Under the pieces are notes generated by a model. It worked only from the letters and a program-made list of their open reading frames with translations. It did no database searches and had not been told where the DNA came from. A DNA stretch of 13,783 nucleotides from G021776435 sp046756245. Its GTDB lineage: Bacteria; Pseudomonadota; Alphaproteobacteria; Caulobacterales; Parvularculaceae. Each line of letters begins with the position of its first letter. Position 1 is the first letter of the stretch. Made by a program: the position numbers and the translations under genes. Positions 1 through 6,423 of the stretch are shown piece by piece. The stretch is from NCBI GenBank assembly GCA_046756245.1, contig JBHHVZ010000075.1:1-13783 (forward strand). Direction: 5' to 3'.

Positions 1-1
1 G

Positions 2-274
2 GTGCGCGAGATTTACGGCGCCGAAATGATCGAAGAGCGTCACCGTCACCGCTTCGAGGTCGACATGCGCTGGGCCAAGCGTCTCGCAGACAAGGGCGTC
101 GTCTTTTCAGGCGTGTCGCCGGACGGCGCACTGCCCGAGATCGTGGAGATCTCCGATCACCCCTGGTTCATCGGCGTGCAGTATCATCCCGAGCTGAAGT
201 CGCGCCCGTTCGACCCGCACCCGCTTTTCGCTTCCTTCATCGAAGCCGCGGTCAAGCATTCGCGGCTGGTGTGA
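2..274 (+). CDS. pyrG: CTP synthase, C-terminal end (partial)
   Basis: This is the last 90 residues of CTP synthase, which aminates UTP to CTP using ammonia from glutamine. The window opens inside the gene, so only the end of the class I glutamine amidotransferase domain is present. The visible signature is the run ERHRHRFEV followed by VFSGVSPDG, then HPWFIGVQYHPELKSRP and the ending FDPHPLFASFIEAA, all characteristic of PyrG. The HPE triplet supplies the His and Glu of the Cys-His-Glu glutaminase triad; the Cys lies upstream of the window. The reading frame is open from base 2 to a TGA at 272-274. The next gene starts 6 bases later on the same strand, so the two are probably co-transcribed. 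Confidence 0.96.
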   Translation: MREIYGAEMIEERHRHRFEVDMRWAKRLADKGVVFSGVSPDGALPEIVEISDHPWFIGVQYHPELKSRPFDPHPLFASFIEAAVKHSRLV

Positions 275-280
275 GGGCCC

Positions 281-748
281 ATGAAACCGTCCGGCGCGCT
301 GGTGAAAATCGCTACGGAAAGCGCTTATCGCCAGGCGCTCAAAAGCTTCGAGGAAGGCGGCGTGCCGGTCGGCGCGGCGCTGACTTGCGGCGGGGCGGTC
401 GTAGCGCAAGGCCATAATCGGCGCGTCCAGAAAGGCTCGAATATCCTGCACGGCGAGATGGACTGTCTTGAAAACGCCGGCCACGCCCACGATTTCACGC
501 AATGCGTCATGTTTACGACATTGTCGCCCTGCCGCATGTGCGCCAATGCGATTATTCTTTTTCGGATTCCGTTCGTATATATTCTCGATAATGTGAATAC
601 GGATGATTTCGAAACGAATGAAGACTTGCTGGCGGCGAGCGGCGTTTCGGTCATTGTCGCGCCGCACGAACCGTCGATGGCGCTGAACAGAAAATTCCAG
701 ACTGACCCGAAGACGCGGCCGATCTGGACCGGCGACGTCGGCGAGTAG
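281..748 (+). CDS. Fungal-type cytosine deaminase (CDA fold, zinc-dependent)
   Basis: A 155-residue protein of the cytidine/deoxycytidylate deaminase superfamily, probably deaminating cytosine to uracil. Zinc-site motifs are complete: H57-G-E59 (ligand and proton shuttle) and P83-C84-R-M-C87 (two Cys ligands). The resemblance is closest, from memory, to yeast FCY1: the N-terminal GGVPVG, the motif GHNRRVQKGS, TTLSPC, and a C-terminal tail ending in W149-T-G-D152-V-G-E that matches the Trp and Asp closing the yeast active site over the base. Length (155 against about 158) also fits. Bacterial CodA is an unrelated amidohydrolase, so that symbol would be wrong. The ATG follows the pyrG stop by 6 bases, with GAGGG at 273-277 as a close ribosome site overlapping that stop. 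A guanine deaminase or a broader nucleoside deaminase remains possible, but the FCY1-like tail argues against both. Confidence 0.85.
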   Translation: MKPSGALVKIATESAYRQALKSFEEGGVPVGAALTCGGAVVAQGHNRRVQKGSNILHGEMDCLENAGHAHDFTQCVMFTTLSPCRMCANAIILFRIPFVYILDNVNTDDFETNEDLLAASGVSVIVAPHEPSMALNRKFQTDPKTRPIWTGDVGE

Positions 749-786
749 CCGACGCCCCGCATCTCAAACGACTGGACGAATTCATC

Positions 787-1641
787 ATGCACAAACCCGT
801 ACTCATCACCGGCGCAGGAAGCGGCATCGGCGAAGCGACCGCCGTTCACCTCGCGCATAAGGGCTTCAAGATTTTCGCCTCGGCCCGCCGGAAGGAGGAA
901 GTCGACGCGATCTCGGGTCTCGGCGAGGGGCGCATCGCGCCGCTTACGCTCGATGTGACCGATGAGAACTCGATCGCCGCCGCGTTTGAAGAGATCAAAG
1001 CCGCCGGCGCGACGCTCTATGGCGTGGTCAACAACGCCGGCATTTCAGTCACCGGACCGATCGAAGAGGTCCCGCTTGAGGATTGGCGCCGGCAATACGA
1101 GACCAATGTCTTCGGCGTCGCCAATGTGATCCGCGCGGCGTTGCCGCAAATGCGCAAAGCGGGAACCGGGCGCATCGTCAATATCGGTTCCGTCGCCGGG
1201 CGCATCGCCTCGCCTTTTATGGGCGTTTATGCGTCGTCAAAGCACGCGGTTGAAGGACTCTCGGATGCGCTGCGCCGCGAGCTGCGCCCGCACGGGATCA
1301 AGGTGAGCGTCATCCGCCCGGGCTTCATCAACACCGGCTTCGGCGAGCAGGAGCAGGAAGGCTTCAAGCGCTATAGGGATGAAGGCGGGCCTTACGCCGA
1401 CCGGGTGAGGGCGTTTGCGCATTGGCACGCACGCGGGCATCCGGCCGCGCCGGGGCCCTCCTGCGTCGCCGAGGCCGTCTATGCGGCGCTGACGGCGGAT
1501 CATCCGCGTGCCCGCTACGCTGCGCCGGCGCGCAATTGGGCGACGCTCGCCATGCGGACCCTGGCGCCGGCGGGCGTGTTCGACCGATTGTTCGAGCGCG
1601 CCACCGGATTGAGCGGTTACAACAAAGAACGTCGAACATAA
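787..1641 (+). CDS. Classical SDR-family oxidoreductase
   Basis: A 284-residue short-chain dehydrogenase/reductase with a single Rossmann domain, presumably cytoplasmic. The cofactor motif TGAGSGIG lies at residues 8-15, the structural NNAG at 82-85, the catalytic Ser at S135 and the YxxxK pair at Y148 and K152. The next motif, IRPGFINTGF (176-185), is the usual PG motif. ARR at 33-35 after beta-2 gives basic residues where NADP(H)-preferring members have them, so NADPH is the likelier cofactor. The 100-residue tail beyond the active site resembles 17-beta-hydroxysteroid or retinol dehydrogenase-like SDRs, but the substrate cannot be read from sequence. GGACGAA at 774-780 serves as ribosome site for the ATG at 787. 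It lies 38 bases after the deaminase gene and 5 before the next gene, so operon membership is likely. Confidence 0.9.
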   Translation: MHKPVLITGAGSGIGEATAVHLAHKGFKIFASARRKEEVDAISGLGEGRIAPLTLDVTDENSIAAAFEEIKAAGATLYGVVNNAGISVTGPIEEVPLEDWRRQYETNVFGVANVIRAALPQMRKAGTGRIVNIGSVAGRIASPFMGVYASSKHAVEGLSDALRRELRPHGIKVSVIRPGFINTGFGEQEQEGFKRYRDEGGPYADRVRAFAHWHARGHPAAPGPSCVAEAVYAALTADHPRARYAAPARNWATLAMRTLAPAGVFDRLFERATGLSGYNKERRT

Positions 1642-1646
1642 TTCTC

Positions 1647-2090
1647 ATGGCGCGTCGTTCAGAGAGCGGACGTAAAAACAATTCGCAATGGGGACATGCC
1701 TGGATTGCGTTGACGGCGGCCCTCGCCATGCATGTCGCCGATGAAGCATTGACAGGTTTTCTGCCGGTCTGGAATTCGCTCGTGCTGCGCGTCCGCGAGA
1801 TTGTCCCGTGGTCGCCGCTGCCGGCTTTTTCATTTCCCGTCTGGCTCACAGGGCTTGCGCTCGCGATACTAGCGCTTGCTTTCCTGACGAAATTCGCGCT
1901 GCGCGGCGCACGCTGGCTCAGGCCGTTCGCTTACTTTTACGGGATTCTCATGGTTCTCAACGGTCTTGGACATTTCGCGCTCACGGTTTACCTCGATCGC
2001 CTGGCGCCTGGCGTTTATACGGCGCCGCTCCTTTTGGCGGCGTCTGCCTGGCTATTGGCCGGCCTTTCGCGATCCCGCCGGGGAGATTAA
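1647..2090 (+). CDS. HXXEE-like small integral membrane protein
   Basis: A 147-residue hydrophobic protein with about four membrane segments (roughly residues 16-40, 60-85, 91-115 and 122-140) and a basic N-terminus. Segment 1 contains H29-V-A-D-E33, and segment 3 to 4 reads N105-G-L-G-H109 followed by A-P121-G122 and TAPLLL. This pattern (H-x-x-D/E-E near the start, then N...H...PG..TA) recalls the HXXEE membrane family of unknown function. The ATG at 1647 is 5 bases after the SDR stop, which suggests translational coupling; the frame is open further upstream, but that part lies inside the SDR gene and is overlap only. The ribosome site is weak. The reaction or transport role, if any, is unknown; the paired His and acidic residues suggest a buried metal or catalytic site, which is inference. 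Confidence 0.7.
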   Translation: MARRSESGRKNNSQWGHAWIALTAALAMHVADEALTGFLPVWNSLVLRVREIVPWSPLPAFSFPVWLTGLALAILALAFLTKFALRGARWLRPFAYFYGILMVLNGLGHFALTVYLDRLAPGVYTAPLLLAASAWLLAGLSRSRRGD

Positions 2091-2139
2091 GATGGCGTAC
2101 GGTTCTTAGGAGTGAGAAACCAGCGACAGGGGGAACATC

Positions 2140-2532
2140 GTGCCGCGACCGACGCATTTCGAAATTCACGCCGACGATCCCGAACGGGCGATCAAATTCT
2201 ACACGGACGTTTTCGGCTGGACGTTCGATCCCTTTGGCGCGGGCGAGCAGCCCTATTGGCTTGCGGTCACCGGCCCGGACGACGCGCGCGGGATCAATGG
2301 CGGCCTGATGAAACGCATGGGTTCGCCGCCCGGAGAACAGCAACCCGTTTCGGCCTATGTATGCTCGATGGATGTCGACGATCTCGACGCTTATTCATCC
2401 AAAGTGAAGGATGCGGGCGGTAACCAAGCGGTCGACAAAATGGCGATCCCGGGCGTCGGCTGGCTCGCTTATTTCAAGGACACCGAAGGAAATATTTTCG
2501 GCTTGATGCAGCCCGATCCGGAAGCAAAATAG
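2140..2532 (+). CDS. VOC (glyoxalase/bleomycin-resistance fold) family protein
   Basis: A 130-residue protein of the vicinal oxygen chelate superfamily. It has two beta-alpha-beta-beta-beta halves: the first opens with HFEIHADDPERAIKFYTDVFG (split here as HFEIHADDP then RAIKFYTDVFG, residues 6-26), the second with SAYVCSMDVDDLDAY, and it ends in DTEGNIFGLMQPD, the usual closing strand. The start is a GTG at 2140 chosen because AGGGGGA at about 2128-2134 sits in front of it and because translation from it gives the expected family N-terminus. Members include glyoxalase I, ring-cleavage dioxygenases and antibiotic-binding proteins; a single small domain like this acts as a dimer, and its substrate cannot be assigned. 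It lies 49 bases after the membrane-protein gene and 169 before pdhB. Confidence 0.88.
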   Translation: MPRPTHFEIHADDPERAIKFYTDVFGWTFDPFGAGEQPYWLAVTGPDDARGINGGLMKRMGSPPGEQQPVSAYVCSMDVDDLDAYSSKVKDAGGNQAVDKMAIPGVGWLAYFKDTEGNIFGLMQPDPEAK

Positions 2533-2633
2533 ATTTGGTTAGTCAGAAATCCTTGGCGCTTTGAACCCGTCATGGGGCTCTGGAACCGTTGGGCGCCGCC
2601 CGCGGAACCGGATAAACTTCAGGTGAAAGGCTC

Positions 2634-2662
2634 TTGTTTGCGTACAGCTTTTCCGGTTAGGA
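2634..2662 (+). promoter_or_regulatory. Weak candidate promoter for pdhB
   Basis: In the 169-base gap between the VOC gene and pdhB, TTGTTT (2634-2639) and TTAGGA (2657-2662) are 17 bases apart, a poor match to a sigma-70 type pair. Nothing else in the gap is convincing. Offered only because the gap is long enough to hold a promoter and pdhB opens a new functional group. Confidence 0.2.
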
Positions 2663-2701
2663 AAGCGCTCCCGCCCGCCGCCGAAAACCTGAGAAACATC
2701 G

Positions 2702-4150
2702 ATGCCGACGCCCGTTCTCATGCCTGCGCTGTCTCCGACCATGGAAGAAGGCGTCCTCGCCCGCTGGACCGTCAAGGAGGGCGATACAGTCTCATCCGGC
2801 GACGTCATTGCGGAAATCGAGACCGATAAGGCGACGATGGAGGTTGAGGCGGTCGACGAGGGCGTCATCGGCAAGCTGCTGGTGGCCGAGGGAACCGAGG
2901 GGATCAAGGTCAATGATCCCATCGCGGTCATCCTCAGCGACGGCGAAAGCGCCGACGACATCGACCTTTCCGCCCTGAATGGCGGAAGCGGCCCATCCTT
3001 CGAGGCCGCGCCCAAGGGCACGGCGCCTCAGGATGAGGGTGAGGCAAGCGGCAAATCAGCGGATCAACAAATCCAGCCTCATCCTGAGGTGCGAGCGGAG
3101 CGAGCCTCGAAGGATGAGCCGAGCGCGCAGGCGCTTACCGATCCCGAAATTCCCGAAGGCGTCGAGATGGTTGCGACCACGGTGCGCGATGCGCTTCGCG
3201 ACGCCATGGCCGAAGAAATGCGCCGCGATGAGGCGGTCTTCCTTATAGGCGAGGAGGTCGCTGAATATCAGGGCGCGTACAAAGTCAGCCGCGACCTCCT
3301 GGAGGAATTCGGCGCGCGCCGCGTCGTCGACACCCCGATCACCGAATACGGCTTTGCCGGCCTCGGGGTCGGGGCGGCGTTTACGGGTCTCAAGCCCATT
3401 GTCGAATTCATGACCTGGAATTTCGCCATGCAGGCGATCGACCACATCATCAATTCCGCCGCCAAGACGCATTACATGTCCGGCGGCCAGATGAGCGCAG
3501 CCGTAGTCTTCCGCGGACCGAATGCAGCGGCTGCGCGGGTCGGCGCCCAGCACAGCCAGGATTACGCCGCCTGGTACGCCAATGTGCCGGGCCTCATCGT
3601 CATTGCGCCTTACGGGTCGAGTGACGCCAAGGGGCTCTTGAAAGCGGCGATCCGCGATCCGAACCCGGTGGTCTTTCTCGAACATGAGCTTTTATACGGC
3701 GAAACGTTCGACGTGCCGGCGGTTGAGGACTGGGTGCTGCCGATCGGCAAGGCGCGCGTCGCGCGGGAAGGAACGGATGTCACCATCGTTTCCTATTCCC
3801 GCGGCGTTAAATTTTCCCTAGAAGCGGCGAACGCGCTCAAAGAAGAAGGGATTTTCGCTGAAGTGGTCGACCTGCGCACGTTGCGGCCCATGGACGCCGA
3901 AACGATCCTTCAATCGGTGCGCAAAACCAACCGCGTCGTCACCGTAGAAGAAGGTTGGGCGCCCTGCGGCGTCGGCGCCGAAGTCGGCTGGCAAGTCACC
4001 CAGCACGCTTTCGATTATCTCGACGCCCCGCCGGCGCGCGTCACGCAGGAAGACACGCCGCTTCCTTATGCGGCGAATCTCGAAGCTCTGAGCCTTCCGA
4101 ATGCGGATAAAATCGTGAAGGCGGTGAAGGCGGTGATGTATCGTGAATGA
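2702..4150 (+). CDS. pdhB: Pyruvate dehydrogenase E1 component, beta subunit with N-terminal lipoyl domain
   Basis: A 482-residue E1-beta subunit. With PdhA it decarboxylates pyruvate on thiamine diphosphate and passes the acetyl group to lipoyl lysine. Residues 1-80 are a lipoyl domain with the lipoylated lysine K43 in ETDKA. Residues 81-150 are a linker. From about 154 to 482 is the transketolase-like E1-beta domain, with E215 in TPITEYGFAGLG as the glutamate that activates the cofactor and FRGPNAAAARVGAQHSQ in the next loop. A lipoyl domain fused to E1-beta is typical of alphaproteobacterial PDH. The linker holds two in-frame palindromic repeats (residues 98-114 and about 126-140). The ATG is chosen because the lipoyl domain begins immediately; the ribosome site (GAGAAA, 2691-2696) is weak. 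pdhA is not immediately upstream as it usually is. Confidence 0.97.
   Translation: MPTPVLMPALSPTMEEGVLARWTVKEGDTVSSGDVIAEIETDKATMEVEAVDEGVIGKLLVAEGTEGIKVNDPIAVILSDGESADDIDLSALNGGSGPSFEAAPKGTAPQDEGEASGKSADQQIQPHPEVRAERASKDEPSAQALTDPEIPEGVEMVATTVRDALRDAMAEEMRRDEAVFLIGEEVAEYQGAYKVSRDLLEEFGARRVVDTPITEYGFAGLGVGAAFTGLKPIVEFMTWNFAMQAIDHIINSAAKTHYMSGGQMSAAVVFRGPNAAAARVGAQHSQDYAAWYANVPGLIVIAPYGSSDAKGLLKAAIRDPNPVVFLEHELLYGETFDVPAVEDWVLPIGKARVAREGTDVTIVSYSRGVKFSLEAANALKEEGIFAEVVDLRTLRPMDAETILQSVRKTNRVVTVEEGWAPCGVGAEVGWQVTQHAFDYLDAPPARVTQEDTPLPYAANLEALSLPNADKIVKAVKAVMYRE
2993..3043 (+). repeat. In-frame palindromic repeat, copy A (inside pdhB linker)
   Basis: A 51-base imperfect palindrome beginning CCATCCTTCGAGGC and ending CGCCTCAGGATGAGG plus a few bases. 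It is coded as 17 residues (P98 to E114). It is the inverse orientation of copy B: copy B runs TCATCCTGAGG to CCTCGAAGGATGA. In pdhC the equivalent site lacks it: GGAAACGGC joins directly to GCAAGCGGC (junction 6711/6712), while in pdhB GGAAGCGGC (2984-2992) and GCAAGCGGC (3044-3052) are separated by exactly these 51 bases. That fixes both borders and shows the insertion kept the frame. The motif resembles dispersed palindromic repeats of alphaproteobacterial genomes, from memory only. Confidence 0.85.
3077..3120 (+). repeat. In-frame palindromic repeat, copy B (inside pdhB linker)
   Basis: A 44-base palindrome with arms CTCATCCTGAGG (3078-3089) and CCTCGAAGGATGAG (3105-3118) around a GAGCGGAGC centre. 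It starts on a codon boundary and is coded as PHPEVRAERASKDEP (residues 126-140). It is opposite in orientation to copy A, 33 bases upstream, so the transcript of this linker could fold both as two hairpins and as one larger A-with-B pairing. The downstream flank GCGCAGGCGC is shared with copy C in pdhC. Confidence 0.85.
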
Positions 4151-4190
4151 TCATGGATGCCGCGACGAAAGAGGACGAGTCAACCTAATT

Positions 4191-4276
4191 GTCATCGCCG
4201 GGCTTGTCCCGGCAATCCATCTGAGGAGCGATCCCGCAGGGCGCTCATGGATGCCCGGAACAAGTCCGGGCATGAC
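4191..4276. repeat. Intergenic inverted repeat between pdhB and the GFA gene
   Basis: An 86-base element bounded by GTCATCGCCGGGCTTGTCCC and its near-complement ending GGAACAAGTCCGGGCATGAC, with inner pair ATCCAT and ATGGAT. It fills most of the 150 bases between the pdhB stop and the next start. It is of the GTCAT...CCGGGC type seen repeatedly in Alphaproteobacteria (recalled, not searched). A shortened relative, GTCCCGGATCAAGTCCGGGAC, lies at 12672-12692 before lpd. Confidence 0.8.
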
Positions 4277-4300
4277 AATGCGGAGAAAGGTGAAATTTGC

Positions 4301-4771
4301 ATGCTTCACACCGGCCAATGCCATTGCGGGAAAGTGAAAGCGTCTTTTGAAACGCAAAAGACGCCGGCCGCGCTTGGCGTGCGCGCCTGTCAGTGCGCGT
4401 TCTGCCGGCGCCACGGCGCGCGCAATATTTCCGACCCGGACGGGGAGACCGTCATCGACGCCGCGCCGGAAGACCTCATCCGCTATCGCTTCGCCCTCAG
4501 GACTTCCGATTTTCTGATCTGCCGGCATTGCGGCGTTTACATCGCGGCGGTGATGGGCGAAGGCGATAAAATCGTCTCCACCCTCAATGTCGCCGGCGCG
4601 CGGATGGAGGACTTTCTCGCGCTTGACGACGCGCCGATGGAATACGGCGCCGAAACCACCGAACAACGCATCGAACGGCGTTACCAAAAATGGACGCCGA
4701 CGCGGTTTACGGACACGCAACTCGCCGCTGCGATTTTCGGGCCGCATTATACCAACTTGCGCGGTTTATGA
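4301..4771 (+). CDS. GFA (glutathione-dependent formaldehyde-activating/CENP-V fold) family protein
   Basis: A 156-residue zinc protein of the GFA family. All seven family cysteines are present: C7 and C9 (GQCHCG), C30, C32 and C35 (ACQCAFC), and C74 and C77 (CRHCG). The founding member binds glutathione and helps form S-hydroxymethylglutathione, but most members have no proven activity, so no substrate is assigned. The ATG at 4301 is chosen because it follows GGAGAAAGG (4282-4290) and gives the canonical GxCxC opening a few residues in. The frame stays open back to 4157, but that extension would translate the intergenic repeat. The gene follows pdhB on the same strand at 150 bases and is functionally out of place in a PDH operon. 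Confidence 0.88.
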   Translation: MLHTGQCHCGKVKASFETQKTPAALGVRACQCAFCRRHGARNISDPDGETVIDAAPEDLIRYRFALRTSDFLICRHCGVYIAAVMGEGDKIVSTLNVAGARMEDFLALDDAPMEYGAETTEQRIERRYQKWTPTRFTDTQLAAAIFGPHYTNLRGL

Positions 4772-4796
4772 CTTAATACTGCGCTCGCGAAATCTA

Positions 4797-4817
4797 CCTC
4801 TCCCCATCGGGGAGAGG
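4797..4817. repeat. Short perfect hairpin CCTCTCCCC/GGGGAGAGG
   Basis: A 9-base perfect stem with loop ATC, 26 bases after the GFA stop. It lacks a T-run (GGAAACAG follows), so it is a poor intrinsic terminator; similar CTCTCCCC palindromes are common dispersed repeats. It may still stop or stabilise the pdhB-GFA transcript. Confidence 0.6.
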
Positions 4818-4893
4818 AAACAGTCCGTGCACGTTATAGGTTCTGTACCGTGCAATATGGCTTTAGAGCCTGTTGAGAATCACCGTTTTCGTT

Positions 4894-4931
4894 GTCGTTC
4901 CGGATCGCAGCTGCGCCGGGTCCGGAATGAC
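4894..4931. repeat. Inverted repeat GTCGTTCCGGA/TCCGGAATGAC
   Basis: Arms of 11 bases at 4894-4904 and 4921-4931 match at 10 of 11, with GCAGCTGC at the centre. It lies in the 176 bases between the convergent ends of the GFA gene and the secreted-protein gene, 16 bases from the latter's stop. It belongs to the common GTCATTCCGGA type of alphaproteobacterial palindromes (recalled). Confidence 0.65.
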
Positions 4932-4947
4932 AGTGTAAAGGCATGCG

Positions 4948-6177
4948 TCAATACGTGGCGCAGAGCTGCGCGCGCCGCACGCCGGGCGCGACGTCAAAGC
5001 TCACCGCCCAGTGCGTGTCGCTTTCATTGACCGTCGCGATCGCCACGTCGCGTCCGGATTTGGCGAGCAATTGCGTGGCTTGTTCCGCCCCGAGCAAGAC
5101 TTTCGGCACGCCGAGGCTGACATAACCTGCATGATCGCGCGCCAGCGTCAGATTGAGACAGCGGCCCCGCGATACGATCCGCCGCAGGCCCATATTCTCA
5201 GGATAAAAGATGTCGAATTCGCGCCGCACGTTGCGGGGCCGCGCCTCCACCTGCGCAACCTCGATGCGGTGATGCTCGCCGCCCTCATCGCCGGCCACAT
5301 TCCAGACAGGGCAGAATTTCTGCGCGGCGACGGCGTGTTCAGGGTCCGACTGCGCGATGAAGGCGTTGTCGTAAGCGACGATCTCCTCGGACGGATAACC
5401 GGCGGGCAATTCATCGTCGGGCGGATCGTCGGCGAACATTGGCCGTTCGTCGATCAGTACGATGTCGTTGCGGTAGCTTTCGAATGATTGCTCTTCGGCG
5501 ATAGCGGCGGCCGCGCCGGTCGGGTCATCGGCAAACGCAACTTCAAGACCGGCTTCGGCCGTTGTCAATCCGCGGGGCGGCGCGTCTGTCGTCGGCGCCC
5601 GGGCTATGGTTGTTTCTTCGCGGCCGGTCACCGTCTCCTTTGCTTTCTTTCCCGCGCCCTTGCGCTTGGTGTTGATGCGAATTCTGTTTTTGCGCACCCA
5701 GTCATAATAGACGTGGAAATCCTTGCTGCTGTTGAAATTATGGAAATAGGCGCCGCGCAGCTTGCCTTTGACCGTGATTTTGGTTCCGCCGTTTTTCAGC
5801 TTTCCCTGCGTAAATTTTTTCTTGTCGGTCTTGCGCACGACGACGTCGTTAATGCCGTAATCCAGTTCGCACTCGGCGAAATATTTCTTCTTTCCGTTGG
5901 GGAAACTTATTCGGTACAGCCAGTAAACCGATGCGAAACCGCTCCAGCACCAGACCTCGAAATCGTTGCCGGCGGAATCGACGATGCGCAATGTTAACTT
6001 CTGGCCGTTCGGCTGTTTCTTTATGCCTTTCAGCGCGCCCGAAAAGCCGCAAGCCGCGCCCTGATATTTGCTGGCCTTGATGCGCGTCGGGTCGGGTTTC
6101 TTGCCTTGCGCCCACGCCGACTGGATCGCCCCAAAGCACATGACGATGACGACGAAAATCCGAAAATACTTCTTCAT
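4948..6177 (-). CDS. Secreted protein of unknown function
   Basis: A 409-residue protein I do not recognise. Residues 1-24 are a signal peptide: two lysines, a hydrophobic core and AWA before Q24, so export to the periplasm is likely. Residues 30-170 form a beta-rich region with many aromatics (EVWCWSGFASVYWLY, then AYFHNFNSSKDFHVYYDWV), conceivably a small barrel such as an OB-like fold, which is inference. Residues 94-182 are strongly basic and end in KRKGAGKKAK; residues 205-285 are acidic and probably disordered; residues 286-409 form a second compact region with C289, C340 and C406. Mature cysteines total six (C43, C77, C103, C289, C340, C406), so disulfides are possible. The start is set by GGGGAGG six bases before the ATG. 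The frame remains open further upstream but without the signal peptide at the start. It points opposite to pdhB and pdhC and splits them. Confidence 0.8.
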   Translation of the reverse strand: MKKYFRIFVVIVMCFGAIQSAWAQGKKPDPTRIKASKYQGAACGFSGALKGIKKQPNGQKLTLRIVDSAGNDFEVWCWSGFASVYWLYRISFPNGKKKYFAECELDYGINDVVVRKTDKKKFTQGKLKNGGTKITVKGKLRGAYFHNFNSSKDFHVYYDWVRKNRIRINTKRKGAGKKAKETVTGREETTIARAPTTDAPPRGLTTAEAGLEVAFADDPTGAAAAIAEEQSFESYRNDIVLIDERPMFADDPPDDELPAGYPSEEIVAYDNAFIAQSDPEHAVAAQKFCPVWNVAGDEGGEHHRIEVAQVEARPRNVRREFDIFYPENMGLRRIVSRGRCLNLTLARDHAGYVSLGVPKVLLGAEQATQLLAKSGRDVAIATVNESDTHWAVSFDVAPGVRRAQLCATY

Positions 6178-6423
6178 GGCGCGCCTCCCCGGATGAAGTT
6201 CCAAAAATCGACTTCTGCGACGCCGGCCCGGGCTTGCGGGCGGCGATCGCCGCGCACGCATACAAGCCTTGATGCGTCATGTTAGGGCGAGGGGGGAGGG
6301 ATGCGCAAGGGAATCCAGCGCCATGCATTGACCCCGTTGGAAGGCGCGTTATGACTTATCGCGCCCCGGAACGCGCATTACCAGGGCGCGAATTTCCCAG
6401 CTTTGCCGCACAAAGGCCGCACG
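6178..6423. other. Divergent intergenic region between the secreted-protein gene and pdhC
   Basis: These 246 bases must hold start signals for two divergent genes. The GGGGAGG of the minus-strand gene and the AAAGG (6412-6416) of pdhC are visible. A perfect palindrome CGGCGATCGCCG lies at 6241-6252. No convincing promoter pair was found. Confidence 0.5.

Noticed and set aside
1422..1646. 75-residue extension of the HXXEE-like membrane protein
   Set aside because: It lies wholly inside the SDR gene, is Arg/Gly-rich and out of character with the membrane protein.
2993..3120. Frameshift or low-quality linker in pdhB
   Set aside because: The frame continues without interruption from lipoyl domain to E1-beta domain, and both repeats keep the codon phase.
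3056..3685. 209-codon minus-strand open frame
   Set aside because: Opposite pdhB and without recognisable motifs or a ribosome site.
4157..4300. N-terminal extension of the GFA protein
   Set aside because: It would translate the intergenic palindrome and delay the canonical GxCxC opening; the ATG at 4301 has a ribosome site.
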